A stretch of DNA of 64,000 bases. Origin: Malachius bipustulatus (Eukaryota; Arthropoda; Insecta; Coleoptera; Melyridae). A program made the translations under genes and the position numbers. The notes under the pieces were generated by a model that did no database searches, was not told where the DNA came from, and saw only the letters and a program-made list of their open reading frames with translations. This document shows, piece after piece, positions 24,401 through 39,400 of the stretch. The stretch spans positions 18,975,507 through 19,039,506 of the forward strand of contig OU342632.1 in assembly GCA_910589415.1 (NCBI GenBank), read 5' to 3'. The first letter of the stretch is position 1, and each line of letters begins with the position of its first letter.

Positions 24401-27400
24401 AATATCACATTTACATAACATTTCGATTAACTCCATGTTACAGCTACTTCACGTTGTTATGTCACGTTTGCACGTTCATACGTATGATTCATACAATTGT
24501 TAATGTTATAGACACTTCACATTTATATCACAGTAAGTGCTATAATTGAGGACAAATTGATCTAAAAGAAGATATTTATTCACCCTCAATTACAGCGTAG
24601 GTACAGTTATCTCACTGCGATACAAATATAATCTTAATAATATTTATATTACTTAATTGAAATGTCATATCAACAAGTAATATTGATGTAACGTCACAGA
24701 AATATCACATTTACATAACATTTCGATTAACTCCATGTTACAGCTACTTCACGTTGTTATGTCACGTTTGCACGTTCATACGTATGATTCATACAATTGT
24801 TAATGTTATAGACACTTCACATTTATATCACAGTAAGTGCTATAATTGAGGACAAATTGATCTAAAAGAAGATATTTATTCACCCTCAATTACAGCGTAG
24901 GTACAGTTATCTCACTGCGATACAAATATAATCTTAATATTATTTGTATTACTATGATTGAAATTTCATATCAACAAGTAATATTGATGTAACGTCACAG
25001 AAATATCACATTTACATAACATTTTGATTACTTAAACATTATTATATCACGTTTGGATCACCTTAATACAATTATTAATGTTATATTCACATCACAGTGA
25101 TATCACAGTGTGATATATTTGCGCTATAATTAAGGGTGAAGAAACTTTTAACTCATTTACGCATTATTTCTACCAATACTGAATTGTAACTGATTCTGAA
25201 ACGGAATTGTAAGGAAGAACTTAATCTTTTGACTGACTCTTTTGCTTTTACTTTACCATAGTAATAATTGCTCCTCGGTATCATAAAGATGCATCGACGT
25301 AAGTATATATGGAGGTGAGAACTATCATAACCATGTTGGGCGTTAGTTAATTAACAATGACCATGTCATCCTGAATATAGAAACACTAAACACTATTTCA
25401 TTTGTAATTTCATTTACAACAACCACAACAATGGTCTGATAAATACAGTGAAGTGTTTCAGGAAGGACTGTTTACCACTATATAAGACACTTCCCTTGGA
25501 TTTTAGGTCGTAGTCCACAGTTTTAGTTCTCCAAATGATCCAATAATTGTCTCGCTCGCTATTACCATTTCATCAAGGATTATATTGCACTGCTCTCCTC
25601 CATGTAATACCAGTAAAGTGTTAAGTTCATGATCAAGATACATAAACGAGCTTCCTCTGACTGTGTTAATATTATGAGTAACAAAAAGCGAGATGACATT
25701 TTAAAAGCTCGCTGCTAATGGTGGCTAAGACCATTTCTGGATAAGCTTTATTGCAACTGGATTTCATGAATATTGATAAATAATAATTACTGGGTAGATG
25801 TATCTATAGGTGCAGAATAAGACAGGAGTGAACCATTAAAACCTAATAATGTCAATGGTTTTCTACTGTAATAACACGTCTACAATTATTATTATTATTA
25901 TTATTGAATATGTAGCTACAAGATTCAAAACCTAAAGATACTCCGCCGATACGCAGATTCATCGAGTTTGTATCGAGTTTCCAATTTATGACTAAACGTT
26001 GATAAATCTACCAAGATACGAGGACACAATTGAAATGAAGTTTCAACTTATCCAAGTCTGATCTTTCAAGGGGAAAATTGAGGAGACGTTCAGCAGAGAA
26101 TACAGTGTAACGTGCCTTATTTATGGAGAATGGAGTCGTTCTATTTGTGTTTTGAATATATTTGCTTAAATAAATTGAGTTGCTATAAAAATAAATTCGA
26201 TTGACGATATCAAGCTTCAAAATGTATCATGGGCATACTTCAAGATTACAATAATAAATTAACATACTTTTTCCTTTTTCCCAGAGCTTTAGGGTCCGGT
26301 TTAAAGTAAGATAGTTAGAGATTTAATGTTTGCGAAGAGGACTGCAACTCAAAAAGAAGCTCACTTTTCTAATGACACATGTAACGGTTTCTTTGACGCT
26401 TCCAGCAACCGTTTCAGGTTTTTCTATTTAATCAGTTATTATTGTAACGATCATTTTAGAGTCCACTGTATATCTAACTATCCAACACCATTCGGTCGAC
26501 TCTCGTTCGGCTGCCTTCGCTTTTCGATGACCGCGCATGGGCGAACTTTTGTAAGCAGTAAACAGGTGGGCAGTCCAGTCACTTAGATCCTCTTAGAACT
26601 CGGAACAATAAAACCCGTTCTTTCATTTAATGAATAATTATTAAAACAATTAAACACTCCTTCGAACTCTATGAGGAGCTCGCCCCCCTTTTCTGGATGC
26701 ATTTGTCAGGGGTTCTCCTTTCTCAACATCATGATCAACAACACATGGGTCAAAATGCCATAACAGAAATCAGCACTATTGTGTTGCACTAACCTGCAAC
26801 GATGCTTTTATAGTGACCTTCAGCTCCTTCGTCGCGTTTGCGTTAATCTCGAGAATCGTCTCGAATTTTTCTTCTTTTTAAGGGTCTTTTTAGCTTAGGG
26901 AACAAGAAATAGTCACAAGAATCAAGGTCAGGTGAGTAAGCAGGATAGTAGAAAATAATAGTGATCGAATATTTGGCCAAAAATGCACGAATTCGAAGGA
27001 CTGAATGAGCTGCAGCGTTGTCGTGGTGGGAAAAACAATCGCCGCTTCTCCACATTTCTGGCCTTATGCGACTGATGACGTCCCTCAGACGTTTCAGAGC
27101 TTAAGTGTAGTAAGCCTGGTTGACTGTGGAGCTTTGGGGGAGGTACTCGTGGTCACCAATACACTTAACATAAAAAGTCAACATGACCTTGACATTGGAT
27201 AGAACTTGGTCATCTCCTTCTGAACTAATAAGCCTCTTGACGTTACGACTTTTTGATCATCCATCATCAGGCGTGGCACAAATTTAGCAGCATCTTAATT
27301 ATTTCGATCAAAATCTCGTGAGAAGATCCAAAAGACACCCCACACTCCTCAACAAGCACCCTGATAGTCAGACGTAGATTCGCCCGCAATAGGATGATGA

Positions 27401-30400
27401 TTTTATCGATGTGGGGATCGTAGATTGAGGTGGAAGGACGTCAAGGACGCTCATTCTTCTTTAATCGACTGTCGACCATCCTGAAAATGTTCATGCCACT
27501 TGAAAAATGCCATACGCTTCATAGCAACATCACAGTAAACCACGTTGACTAAACCACAGTAAAAAAACGTTGCTTCTTAAGGTCAGGTCTGATCACTCAT
27601 TCTGAAATTCAATGAACACTGCGTTGTTGGCATGCGTTTTAGCTGCCAGGGGGGGATCCTATGGCGCAAGCCGAACCCACTGTGATTTTTTTATCTTTTA
27701 TTCATTTTTATCAATTATTACTCTCACTAAGGTACCCACCCCGAACTAACAGCGCGACATCAATGAATGGAATTTTGTTTTACAATATATCATTCATTTC
27801 TTGTCTTGACTTTACCAAAAATCGCCTAGCTCGCCAATCGGAAAATGACGTTTTCATCAGTTGATCTATATAAACACGGGGACACCAAGCGGATTTCTCT
27901 GGAACCAACTGGAGCCGCGAAATTCAAACAGTCAGCTTATATTCTGACCAGACCTCGTATACTCATACTGGTCTTCCTATATAAATTATATGAATAAAAT
28001 CGGAGCTCTACCGTGACTTTTTGAGAGAACTCATTCTCTTGCAGAAACTTACTTAAGTACTGATGAAAATTCTAGAGTGCTAGCGCTGGAGTGGAGCATG
28101 CTAGCGCTTAGCCTCAATATGGAATAATGTAGCAGGTTATTCCTGAACGTTGAATTTAGTAGGCGATGTACCTAACCGAGGAGCCGGCTGGAAAAGTAAC
28201 TAAATCCATAAATTTTCCTTATGGAGCTTTTGGGAGAACAGAGCTTAGACATGGTTTGGTTATGGTTCTTGTAATTTACACGGAAATTTCGTATTTTAGT
28301 CCGAGAAAATTTCTATTTGACTGGTTAAGTAAGCACATTAATTGATTAACACTTTTTTTTAACTCAACCGAAGCTTTAGGCTGAGCACCTTATTTTGTCA
28401 ATTTTTTGTCAATGACGTCATAGTCAACTTAGGTGAACAGAACCATCCACAAGCTTTAGGGACAGTCTGATGGACGAGTTTCAAGAAAATGAATTTTTTG
28501 CAAACTGTAAACTTTACAGACACTCTCTCGGTTGAAATTACCGGACGGAGTTTAGAAATAGTTTAAATTTAAAACTTACGTTGTACTCTTGTAGTGTTGA
28601 ATCTAAATCTTCTGTATTCCCTGTCCCACGTGTCAACGGGAAGTCTCCAATCGATATCATCTGGAGCTGACGGTAGAGTTCTTGTTCTTAGTGCGGGAAC
28701 GGGTACATACGGAGCAGTTTCTCCAATAAAAACTACCTGTCAACAAAGTAAGACCAGAAATACAATAACGTGGAAATAACTTCCGTGTAGGGATTAACGA
28801 AAGAAATAGGAAAGTATGACTGATTTATTAGGATGTTTCATTTATAAAGTTCTTATACTCCGAGAAAGATGGGGGGAAAATGAGAAACTGGTTATTGTTT
28901 AAGCAGAGAAGTAAACTTTTTCGCCATGGTATCAGACAAATTTTGTTAAATTTTGAAAGAATCCAATATTTTGTTATCAAAAAATCACTTCGAATAAAAT
29001 CCAGAAATTAGATTCTATATAGTTTCGTAATGCCCCGTGAGGGTTGTTTTTTAAATCAACTAATGGCTACGTGAAAGCTTTTTTAAATAATGTATTGCTT
29101 CTACATGAGTGAAGCCTTTTATATATATATAAAGTAGTGCCCACTTAAATCGTATTATTTAGGCTTACGTTTTAAAATTTCTAAATTTCAAAGGTTGCAA
29201 AAAAATATTTGATACTTCGCTAGAAGCGGTTAATTAAAAAAAAAAAAACAGATCAATTACGATATAAATTGATTGGAGTTCAATACTCACCGAATCGTGT
29301 TCGCTGGCATCATGAGACAGAGCTTCTCTCGTATGGTTCACAGTCTCCTCCGATTCCAAGCTATTGCTTTCATTTGAGAGGTGCTGCATTATCCCAATAC
29401 TAGTTGTATTGCTTATGCTGTATTCTATTGTACTGTCTTCTATAGATTCACTCTACGGGAAAATAATAGCAACTTATTCACATGTTTCTTGTTTTTGTTT
29501 AAATTATTCAACTTACATTTGGCACAAAATGGGAGACCATTCCTATAACGAATATGTATCGCCATCTGAAACGTGATGTCTTGTTTAGGAAGAGAGAAAG
29601 AAAATAGAAGAAATATTCACAGTTACAAAAGATTCATATCCGGCTCGAAGGACCATGAGTAGGTCCTACCAATGAAGGGTACTACCAACACCCTTCCCTT
29701 GAGTTCAATTCCCTAGTAGCATTTTTTTGTGTCTTTATGTTTTAATTAAATTGTGATTAACAGCACAGAATTTAATTTAAACATCAAAAAAATTGCCAAA
29801 AAGGAAATTTTTCATCGCGTAAATACCATGGACTAATAATAGTAGCGCCATCTATTGACTTGGGTTGACTACCGCATTTCTATTACCGCACAGTTTTTTT
29901 TGCTATTATACAATGTGGCACAGTGAGATGGAATAAATTCATTATTTAATCGTGAATACATTTTTTTTAAATCCCGAAACACGTCGATTTTTGATTACTA
30001 TATGACAGCATGGACATTTCATCCCTAAAGTCACTCTTCGAGTGACAATTGCGATTTAAATTTTGAAATAGGAAATAGAGACTTGTGATACATCAATAGA
30101 AAGGTTCTTCATATTCTATTGAAAAATGGTGTGTGTTTTAGTACCTATTTATTACAAATATTAATTCGTGTGCTTGACGTTTCAGTGAAAAAAAAACCTT
30201 TTTCCGCATCAATCGTTTGAATGATGTACGTTTATGCATTTATTAAATTATGAATATATTCGCCATTTAGAATATTTGGTGGTTGAAATTTTCAGCTCAA
30301 TTCCTCTAAAAATGGGTTGTAGAATTAATGTATTTTTTCTACTCCCAACCTTTAATATGCATATTAAATATGAATCACCAGTGCTTTAATGGGTCTCATT

Positions 30401-33400
30401 AAGATACAAATTTTCATTAAAGCACTGGTCAAGCTATCCAATGGCAGAGGAGCATTTGCGATCGAATCGGTTCCTTTTCGCTCACGATCGGGTCGGCAAG
30501 CCAACCGAAGTCACAGAGTTGTCATACTCACGACAAAAATTGCCTTGTGATATAAATAAGTTCTATATTTCTGAAAAAAAAATCTGAACGTTTATTTAAT
30601 TTAGAACATAAGTAACATTCAAAGAAAATTTATCAAGATTTTATGTTACCTTAATTAATTTGATAAGTAGGTATATCGTGTAAAGATGGGAATATAAAGT
30701 ATTATATCATTCGTAGAGCTCCGTGATAGTATTCAAAGCGGCAACGCTGCGACCCGCGTTGCGCAGATAAGCAATATCGTAATTAATGGCTGTCAACGTT
30801 ATTAAAATTATTAATTAATCTCAAAATCGAAGCGTAAAATTCGGAATTCGAACTTCGCATAATAAAAATTACGCAGTAGTGAGTAGTGCCCTTTAAACTT
30901 GATACTAAAACATGTCTCAGCAGAATAACCTTAGCGACGAAGAGAAAATTTGTTAAATGCGTAAACAAATAGCAACCTATCTTAACATCAATGATCCGCA
31001 ATTGTACACGGGTCATTGTTAAAATATATAATTTTTTAATCTTTTCTATGAAATAAAAAAGGGTCGTAGAAAAAATAGTGTATGGAACTTGCAGATAATT
31101 GCTATTAATACGCTCTTATGATGGTTAAGACACTCGCCTACGGCTCGTATCTTAACCATCATACTCGCGTATTAATAGCCTGCATTATAAGCTCGTTGCA
31201 TAATATACTATTATACTTTATGTATTAATGTAGGTATTCATTAATAAACTAGTAAAATTAATGTAGAAATTTACAATCTCGCACGCCACTGGGCTAACTT
31301 AATTTTAAAAATACAATTATTTCTACATTGCCAGGAAATGCGAAAAAAGTTTCCCTTTTTCGAGAAAAGGGGCCATTTGAAATACTAAAATTTGAAATTT
31401 AACATCATGTAAAACAAATTTTAATATCTCCGCCATTTTTCTTATTTGATTCTTGGAATTTTTCAGAGTTAAGAGTTATTAGTATAGTTGTCCGCTTGAA
31501 AAATTTCATTCCAATTCCTTCAAAAATTAACACATAAATTGTTTTAGAAGTTCAGTAATTTTTACCTCTTTCTTATCCACGCCACTGGCTTATTAATGGC
31601 AATTATCAAATTTTTTTACACCAGCGGAAAGTTCAAGAAATGTTCTTCTAATCCTGTCAATTCAGAATCAAAGGTTTTTTAACGTTGCCTGTACAGAGGT
31701 TAAAAAATATCAATTTTTGGAAAATTCAGATGGTCGCCATTTTGAAACGGCTCGATCGATTTTCCTCAAATGCAACACCGGACCACTCCTTATGGATATC
31801 TTCTTACTCTCAAAAAAATTTCAGTCCCCTAAATGAAAACTATACAACCTGAAATCCCATTTCACTGAAATGGGGGGACCAAAACCATTTTTTTTTTTCT
31901 AATTTTGAAGGGACACCCTGTAGAAGCAAGGCGACTTTAGGAAATTTTTTGAACTAAAATCAAATGTTCTTATAATTTTCATAAGAATGCAAAATTTCGT
32001 TCACTAATCTTGAAAAATGAAGCTATAGGAGGATTTTTGAAATTTTAAAGAAATAAACATCTTGTAAAAAATTCTAATTTCTCCGCCATTTTTCTTATTT
32101 GATTCTTGAAATTTTTCAGAGTTAAGGGTTATTAGTATACGTAGTTGTCCACTTGAAAAATTTCAGTTCAATTCCTTCAAAAATTAATTCATAAATTGTT
32201 TTAGAAGTTTATCAATTTTTACCCTTCTCCTATCCACGCCACTGGCTTATTATTGGCAATGATCAATTTTTTTACACCAGCGGAAAGTTCAAGAAATGTT
32301 CTTCCAATCCTGTCAATTTAGTTTCGAAGTCTTTTTTATGTTTCCTGTACAGAGGTTAAAAATTATCTTTTTTTTTTGAAAAATTTGGAAAATTCACCTC
32401 TAGATTCAAAAATTCGACCTGAAATGGAAAAACAAAAACGATTTTTTTTCGAATTTTGAAGGGACCTGTAGAAGTAACGCGTCTTTAGGAAATTTTTTAG
32501 CAAAAATCAAAAGTCCTTCATAAGTTCTATAAGAGTGCAAAATTTCGTTCACTAATCTCGGAAGATGAAGCTTCAGGAGCTTTTTTAAAATCGAAAAAGC
32601 GCGATTTTGAAGGAATATGTCCCCTATTTCAGAGCTCAATATCATTAGTATCTTACAAACGCTAAGAGATACAGGGTCGTTTAAATTAGAGAAAAGATCT
32701 GTTGCCATCTCGAATCCATCAAGACGTTTTTTCGATATCTCTGACTGTTCCTGAAATATCCTGAAAAAAAAGAAAAATCGACATTTCTTATTTTTATGAT
32801 ACCTTTTTTATTAATTGAAACTGATGAATAATAATTTCTTGTAGGTTAGAAAAAGTCATTCCAAGCCGAATACAAAAATATTCCAAGACGACTAGATCCC
32901 ACAGTTTTCATAGCAAACTTGTTTTTTTTTTTCTTATGGCCGATTATTTTTTTATGTCGTCTGGTATAAAAAAAAGTCATTAAAACCAAAAATTAAAAAC
33001 AATCAAAAAAATTCAGGAATTTTTCTCATTTTTGTCTAAAGAATCCAATTTTTTATTACCAAATATCATAGAAAAATTGAAAAATCATAAAGCAAGTAAT
33101 TTGACTTCGTATTAACGTAGTAAATTTGGTGAAAAAAAATTTTGATTTTTTTTTAATGAAAAAGAAAAAACGGCTTATGTAAAAAGTACCTACAAAAAAT
33201 TATTTATTTACCTATGTGCAATAACAAAAATGATAAAACTAGATTTTTCATTTTTTTCAGGATATTTTAGGAACGCTCACAGAATATCTTGTAACGTCTT
33301 GTCGGATTCGCACCTCAGATTTGGTCGCCATTTTGAATTTTAACTACTATAGTACTAGTGACCCTCCCCCTTAAAGGGTAGAATAAGAAAAATCAACAAC

Positions 33401-36400
33401 GCAGTTTTTCCTATTCCAGGTCATTTTTTTGGATAGGTATAACGACTGGTCTAACTAGAGCAGTGATGTAGGTATTGAACTGCCACGTCCCAAATTTCTC
33501 ATCTATAATGCGACAAAGGGAATTCAATTTTTTCAGCGTCTGTCTGAAGGTTATTAAGCTTTTCAGGAAGCAGTAATTGCTTCGGAATTGTAACAGTTGC
33601 AAACTCATTTCGAGTGGTTAAGCAACTAGGCATATTATCCGTCAAACTGTGAAACTTTGCTATTTTATTTTCTGTCTTCATCGTTATTACATTAAATGAA
33701 GCTATTTGATTTGTGCAAAACTATAATTTCCAGTGTTTAACCATGATAATGCTGTAACGTTTGCTGCAGCGCTATAATAGTGTGGCTTAAGTTTAAGAGT
33801 CCCACGCCGAGAAGTGTTAAGAGGAGCCAGTCCATGACGGTTAGCCGTTACATGAGACTTTGCCTTAGTTCATGTGACAGATTACCGCTCATAATACTGT
33901 ATGGGGAGACGACTCCTGAGATTATTACATTCAAAATTTGTTTTTTAAAGATAGGAGGTGGGCGATAATTTAACGCTTTCGATTTTGTCCCATAACTGAA
34001 CGCTTACTAGTAGCCTAAATTGTACCAATTACGCCAGTGTATCTAGGTAATAGTAACACCATTACATCTAGTAGTGCAGCCGACTGTTATATAAATTTCA
34101 TGTAATGCAAGTCTAATATGTGACCGAATCACAAAGAAAATTAAATAATCTGACCTAGACCTAGAACCAAATACTGCCAAACCATTGATGCTACTTGGAG
34201 GTCATATTATCGTCAATCTGGTGCTGTATTATTAACCGATTCCATTTTAACGAACTCCAAGTTCATCTTATTCAGAATTTCTACATAATGTAAAGAGAGA
34301 AAATCCGAGCATCTCATAATGTTAAATTGACAATTCCGTAAACGCCATCATATAAATATCTACTTATATGACGGGGGAACATCTTAACATCGTCTATTAA
34401 TCCTTGCAAAACTGTTATTGTACGATTTACCTGAAGAAGAAGGTTGAAATTAGAAGGCATATCACCACCCACTCTTCTAAGGAAAAATAATACCATTTCA
34501 GGAGGAAGCTGAATATCTAGGTTTTACCCTTGAATAGAAGGCTACTGTGAAACTCTCATCAGGAAAAGATCACCCACAGAACAAAGCTCTCCTGATCCAA
34601 AAAGATCTATGAAAGGGCCTGGAGCATTGGAGCCAAGCAAAATATGCTGACTATTTGTGATGGTGATTATATGAATGATCGCATATGGCTGTGTAGCTTG
34701 ATAGTCCAAAAGCTTACAAGCCTTGACCAAAATGAAGCTTCGAAGTCTACAAATACAAGCATGCCTGTCTTTTAATCCTCACTAAACTATTAAAGTACGA
34801 TTTACCAGAAGAAGAAGGTTGAAATTCATGCACCACCCATTCTTCTACGGAGAAATTATACCATTTGCTGAGGAAGCCAAATATCTGGGTGTTACCCTAG
34901 AATAGAAGGCTATTGTGGAACCCACATCAGGAAAAGATCATCTACAGAACAAAGCTCTCCTTATCGAGTTTCAAAAAATATCTGTGGAAGAGCTTTTGGG
35001 GCATTGCTTGCGAACAGATACTATGGCTATATGTAATGGTGATTAGATTAATGATCGCTTATGGCTGTGTAGCTAGATAGTCCAAAGACTTACAAGCCTT
35101 GGCCAAAATGAAGCTTTCAAGGTTACAAATACAAGCAAACCTGTCTGTTAATCCTCGCAAAACTGTTATAGTACGATTTATCAGAAGGAGAAGGTTGGAA
35201 GGCATATCACAACCCTCACTCTTCTAAGAAGAAATTATACCATTTGCTTAAGAAGCTAAATACCTGGGTTTTACCCTTGAATAAAAGGCTATTGTGGAAC
35301 TGTCATCAGAAAATGATCAGCAGAGACGAATAGAAGCGCAGCACAAACGACTTTCTCAAAGCAGGCCTCACATGGTAAGACTCCAACGGGAGCTCGATCC
35401 GGATGAGCAATGAAACCCAGTAGTTCGAATATGTTTGGAACATGTTTACTAATTTTCCTTTTTTTTTCCCAAACCTTATATGAAGGTGAATTTTTTAAAA
35501 AAACCTCTTAAAGCGAAAGTCAAAAGTAATGAATGACGCTCTAAATAGAGTGAGGATCTAAAATAAGTCGCTGTCCTCTGCTCCCCGCCAGAGCTTTTTT
35601 ATTTTACATGTTCCAAAAAAAAAATTCAAAGCGCAGTGACTTGGTGATATGGAGAACTTTGCACGGATATGGAAAATTTCTGCAAAATGCGGTTTTGCAG
35701 CAGAAATGATGAGATATCCAGTAGAGGTACAGCAAAAAATTCGGCCAAAAAAGAGTTGAGTAGGTATTTTATTTTGTACCCCAAACAAGTCTTGAGTGGT
35801 TCAATAATAATAATTGTCATAATAACAAAATATTCAACTGAAAGTAAATACGAAAATAATGTTTTATTAAAATGTAGGTGGATAGAAAGTATTTTAAACG
35901 ACACGGTGAACGTTTATTACTTTCCATTGTTTTTGGTTTCATATACCTATGCATATTTCGGAGGTAATTAACTATGCACATGCAGAGCAACATAGAGTGA
36001 ACTAACGCGCGTTAAAATAGTCTTTACGTCCCAGATACCTGTGGAATGATGAATGAATGTTTAGACTGATAAAGGCCAAATATAATTGGTTGCTTATGTT
36101 GTCATCTCATTGAGAAATTATTAGTTATTCATGGCAGGTATAAATGTTTTAGGAAACGTTTTATCCACGCAAGAAAGTTTAATTTTCTTAAGTGGATAAG
36201 AACGCAATAACGTTTTATCCACAATAAACTCATTGAACTCACCTAAAATTATCATGGCAATTCCAAAACTGTAATCGCTTCCTCTACAGCTGTCCCTGTC
36301 TTCGAGATGCAGCAGAAAAGTCATTTTTTGATCGGGCTGATTTTGCAAAACCCGTTTCTGACACGCCAGTCAACTTTTGGGTTATTTGTCACCGTCTCGG

Positions 36401-39400
36401 TATCGAATGCGATGAAACAGACCATGCCTCAAAGACGAGATTGTTGTTTATGACAAACATCCACCGATGGGTGGAAAAAAGTAAAATTTTGACGAAATTC
36501 AGTTTCTCAGTTTGCTGTTTGAAAATTTGCTTGAGGACGCTTTGAACAATTCGCTTCCGAATCTGAAAGATATTTTTTCCTGCGACATCGCAAGTTTTTG
36601 CCTTTTTAAACTTTTTGCCATTTGTGAGAAAGCGGAGCTCTTCACAGTCCAACCGGGTTGTTTTTCCGGTTTGCAATTGACTTTGCTCACACTTTCTCTT
36701 TCTCTTCGATTTTAATAACAAAAGACGATAGAGAAGTTCAGAACTGCAAGCGGTTCTTCTGTACCTCTCTCCGTTTTCAAGATACCTACAGGAAGAAGAT
36801 AATTTTCCCAGTGAATATTTTGCAATTGTCGATTTTTTCAAAACAATTCTTTGACACGCTCAATAACGCCTTCAAAATTTGCCAGAGGACGTGTCAGACA
36901 ATGGAAATGCCGATTTATCCTGCGCATTCGCGTTCTCGAAAATTAGCCAATGTTTTAGGTTTTTGATCTTTTTTTCGTTTTGTGAGAAAGCAAAAAAGGC
37001 CTTTGGCGTATCTGAACTTTGTGATAAGCACAGAAAAGTACAAACTGGAGAACGAGCTATAAATTCGCTACCACAGGAATCTATCCTGTTTTAAGGGACA
37101 GTTTTATAAAAAATAATTTTTTGGTGGCATTTCATCAAGACGTCAAAGAAATCGAAGCTCCAAGGCTGGTGGTTCAAGGGTAACACTAAAAGATAAAAAT
37201 GATGTTGATCAAGCAAGTGGTGATGAAGAAAACAATGCTCCTAACATATTCAGAAGATACCACCCCTGTACCTGGCAGGAAGCCTGGGAAGGCAAAAATC
37301 ATCACACCACACCAAGAAGAATTAGAGGCGTTTCTGAACTCTTCAACAACGAAGAGGAAGAAGGAAGCAGTGACGAGAAAAGTTCTAGAGGAAGAGGAAT
37401 AACCAAGATACAAAAAAAAACGCCAAAAGAACAAAAGATTTGATCTTCATCTTCGTCAAGCTCTGAACCCAAAACTGATTCTATCCCAGATGCTTTCGAT
37501 GAAAAAGCATTCTCAGCAGAAAGTTGATAAAGCAGGACCTTTTCAATAAAAAATCGTTTTATTCATTGGACGATTTTGATGAAATTTGGCAGTGCTGTTT
37601 GTAGTAATGAGGAGCTTCTTTAACCCTTAAGTCCAGTGGCGTCCAGGGGAGCACCCTCACCAATATTATTGCAAAGAAAAATGTACGCCATTGACTTTTT
37701 TAAACTTTGATATTTGTTTCAGATTTATCAACTAAAAATACAACTTTTATGTCTTCTGAATTTTCCTTTTAAAGTTTCCCCTGTCGTTTTCTATTAAAAA
37801 AATTAAAACTCGCTAAATGATTTCTTTTTATCAATTTTTAGACATGCATGGAAGCGGCTTTTATTTATTTTCTCGAAAAATAAGTTAGATAGGAAAATAA
37901 TTTAACAGACAAAACAGTTGTACTTTTTGCTGCGAAATCTGAATAAGAAATTAAAATTTTAAAAAAGTCAGTAGCGTAATTTTTTTGCAATAATGTTGGT
38001 AAGGGCGAAAAAAACTTTAATACCCTGCATCTTGGAAAGCAGACCAGGAATGCGCCCTTAAACTTAGTACATACACTTAAGTAACACCCCGTATAATAGG
38101 TACTATTATGTAATATAGGCATTATTTTTAATGATAGGTAACTTCATTGTATATTGAATGAAAATGAAAAACACGTAAACCGCAATGCATACTAAGTGAA
38201 AAACGTAGGCACGATGAGCGGCCGAATAACAGAAATTAAGCCATAATAGAGTAAATAACGAGCGTATAATATCGCATTCTAATGACAAAATTAATAACAA
38301 TTATACACCGTTATCGGTAGTCAGAGAATTTGCATTCGTTTCACTTTTTAATTCTTGGTGATAAAATTATACGCATTGTAAAACATAATTGAGCACTTTG
38401 AGGTAGCTAATGACAGCTATTTTGTTCTGACCAAACTGTAAACTTGAGCTGCTGTAAGAGCGCCTTTTTGCTGGAATGATACACCGGAAAACGTAACAAC
38501 GCGGTACTTTTTTAAGCCGAAATCTATTAAATGGTTGAAATCACTTTACTACACCATCGGATGTTTTTCTATATTTTTGCATACATTCGTTGCCATATTT
38601 TTTCATATCGGGACTTTATATAAGGCGTGATCGCCTATTTTTGCTTTAATAGATACTGTTAAATTCAATCATATGGCTATACAAAGAATTCTTCACGGAT
38701 AATGTTGAGAACTAAGTAAGTCATCCGAAGTAAAACGGTTATTATACAATAAGAGTGAGTAATATGATTCAATAGCTTTATTCAAATGATTATGGTTTGA
38801 TTTAATTTTTATATTTTATACGGCGCTATAATATTAAAATGGCCTTTTTACGTCACCGACATACTTTTCTTTCCATGATCACCTGTCAATTATCGCGTTC
38901 ATATTATTTATGAAAACCGTTCTTATTGATTCCTATGAGAAAATATTTTACCTTAATATATTCATTGTTATTTTTGCTACTATAATAAAAGTAAGTGTTA
39001 CTTTATTTTATTGCATGTTTTCGTTTCATTCTAAAGCCCGGAAACTTCCTAGGAAGGTATAAAACACGGAACCCTGACAAGGATTGATGTTCCCGTTACA
39101 GGCAAAATTCTCTTGGCTGAAAGAAGACATTGAGCTGAAATTTTACAAATTCTGATAATCTGTTTTTTTTTATTGTGGTTGTTAATGGAATAACGAGAAT
39201 TATTATTTCGTGGTAGCTTTTCAAAAAAAGCAAACTGTGGACGACCATTATCTTAAATAACCGGTCGAAGCTTTATAGGAAGAATAAGTTAAATCCATTA
39301 GAAATGCACCTCTTACTAATCAAGTAAATCTCATTACTAAGAATTTCCGTAAGGAAATATATAATGAGGACCTTTCACGCCCCCCCCCCCTCTCTTTCAC

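Larger units (their letters stand above)
29566..31409. other. ZP intron 1, 3' part, with small hairpins
   Basis: No coding support apart from the listed hairpins. A stretch at 29640-29715 has a faint tRNA-promoter-like tail (gagttcaattccc), too weak to call a SINE. Confidence 0.45.

Noticed and set aside
21961..25140. CRISPR-like array, because of regularly spaced repeats
   Set aside because: Units are ~290 bp with no unique spacers in a eukaryotic intron; this is a satellite.
26490..26550. CpG-rich stretch in intron 4 as an alternative ZP promoter
   Set aside because: No nearby exon with a compatible phase or donor could be read; it may belong to an old element.
29640..29715. tRNA-derived SINE or tRNA gene
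   Set aside because: Only a loose B-box-like gagttcaattccc is seen; there is no convincing A box or cloverleaf.
36389..36841. 150-residue Lys/Arg-rich open frame on the - strand
   Set aside because: No recognisable family, no splice or start context, and overlapping open frames on both strands suggest chance in a weakly repeated region.
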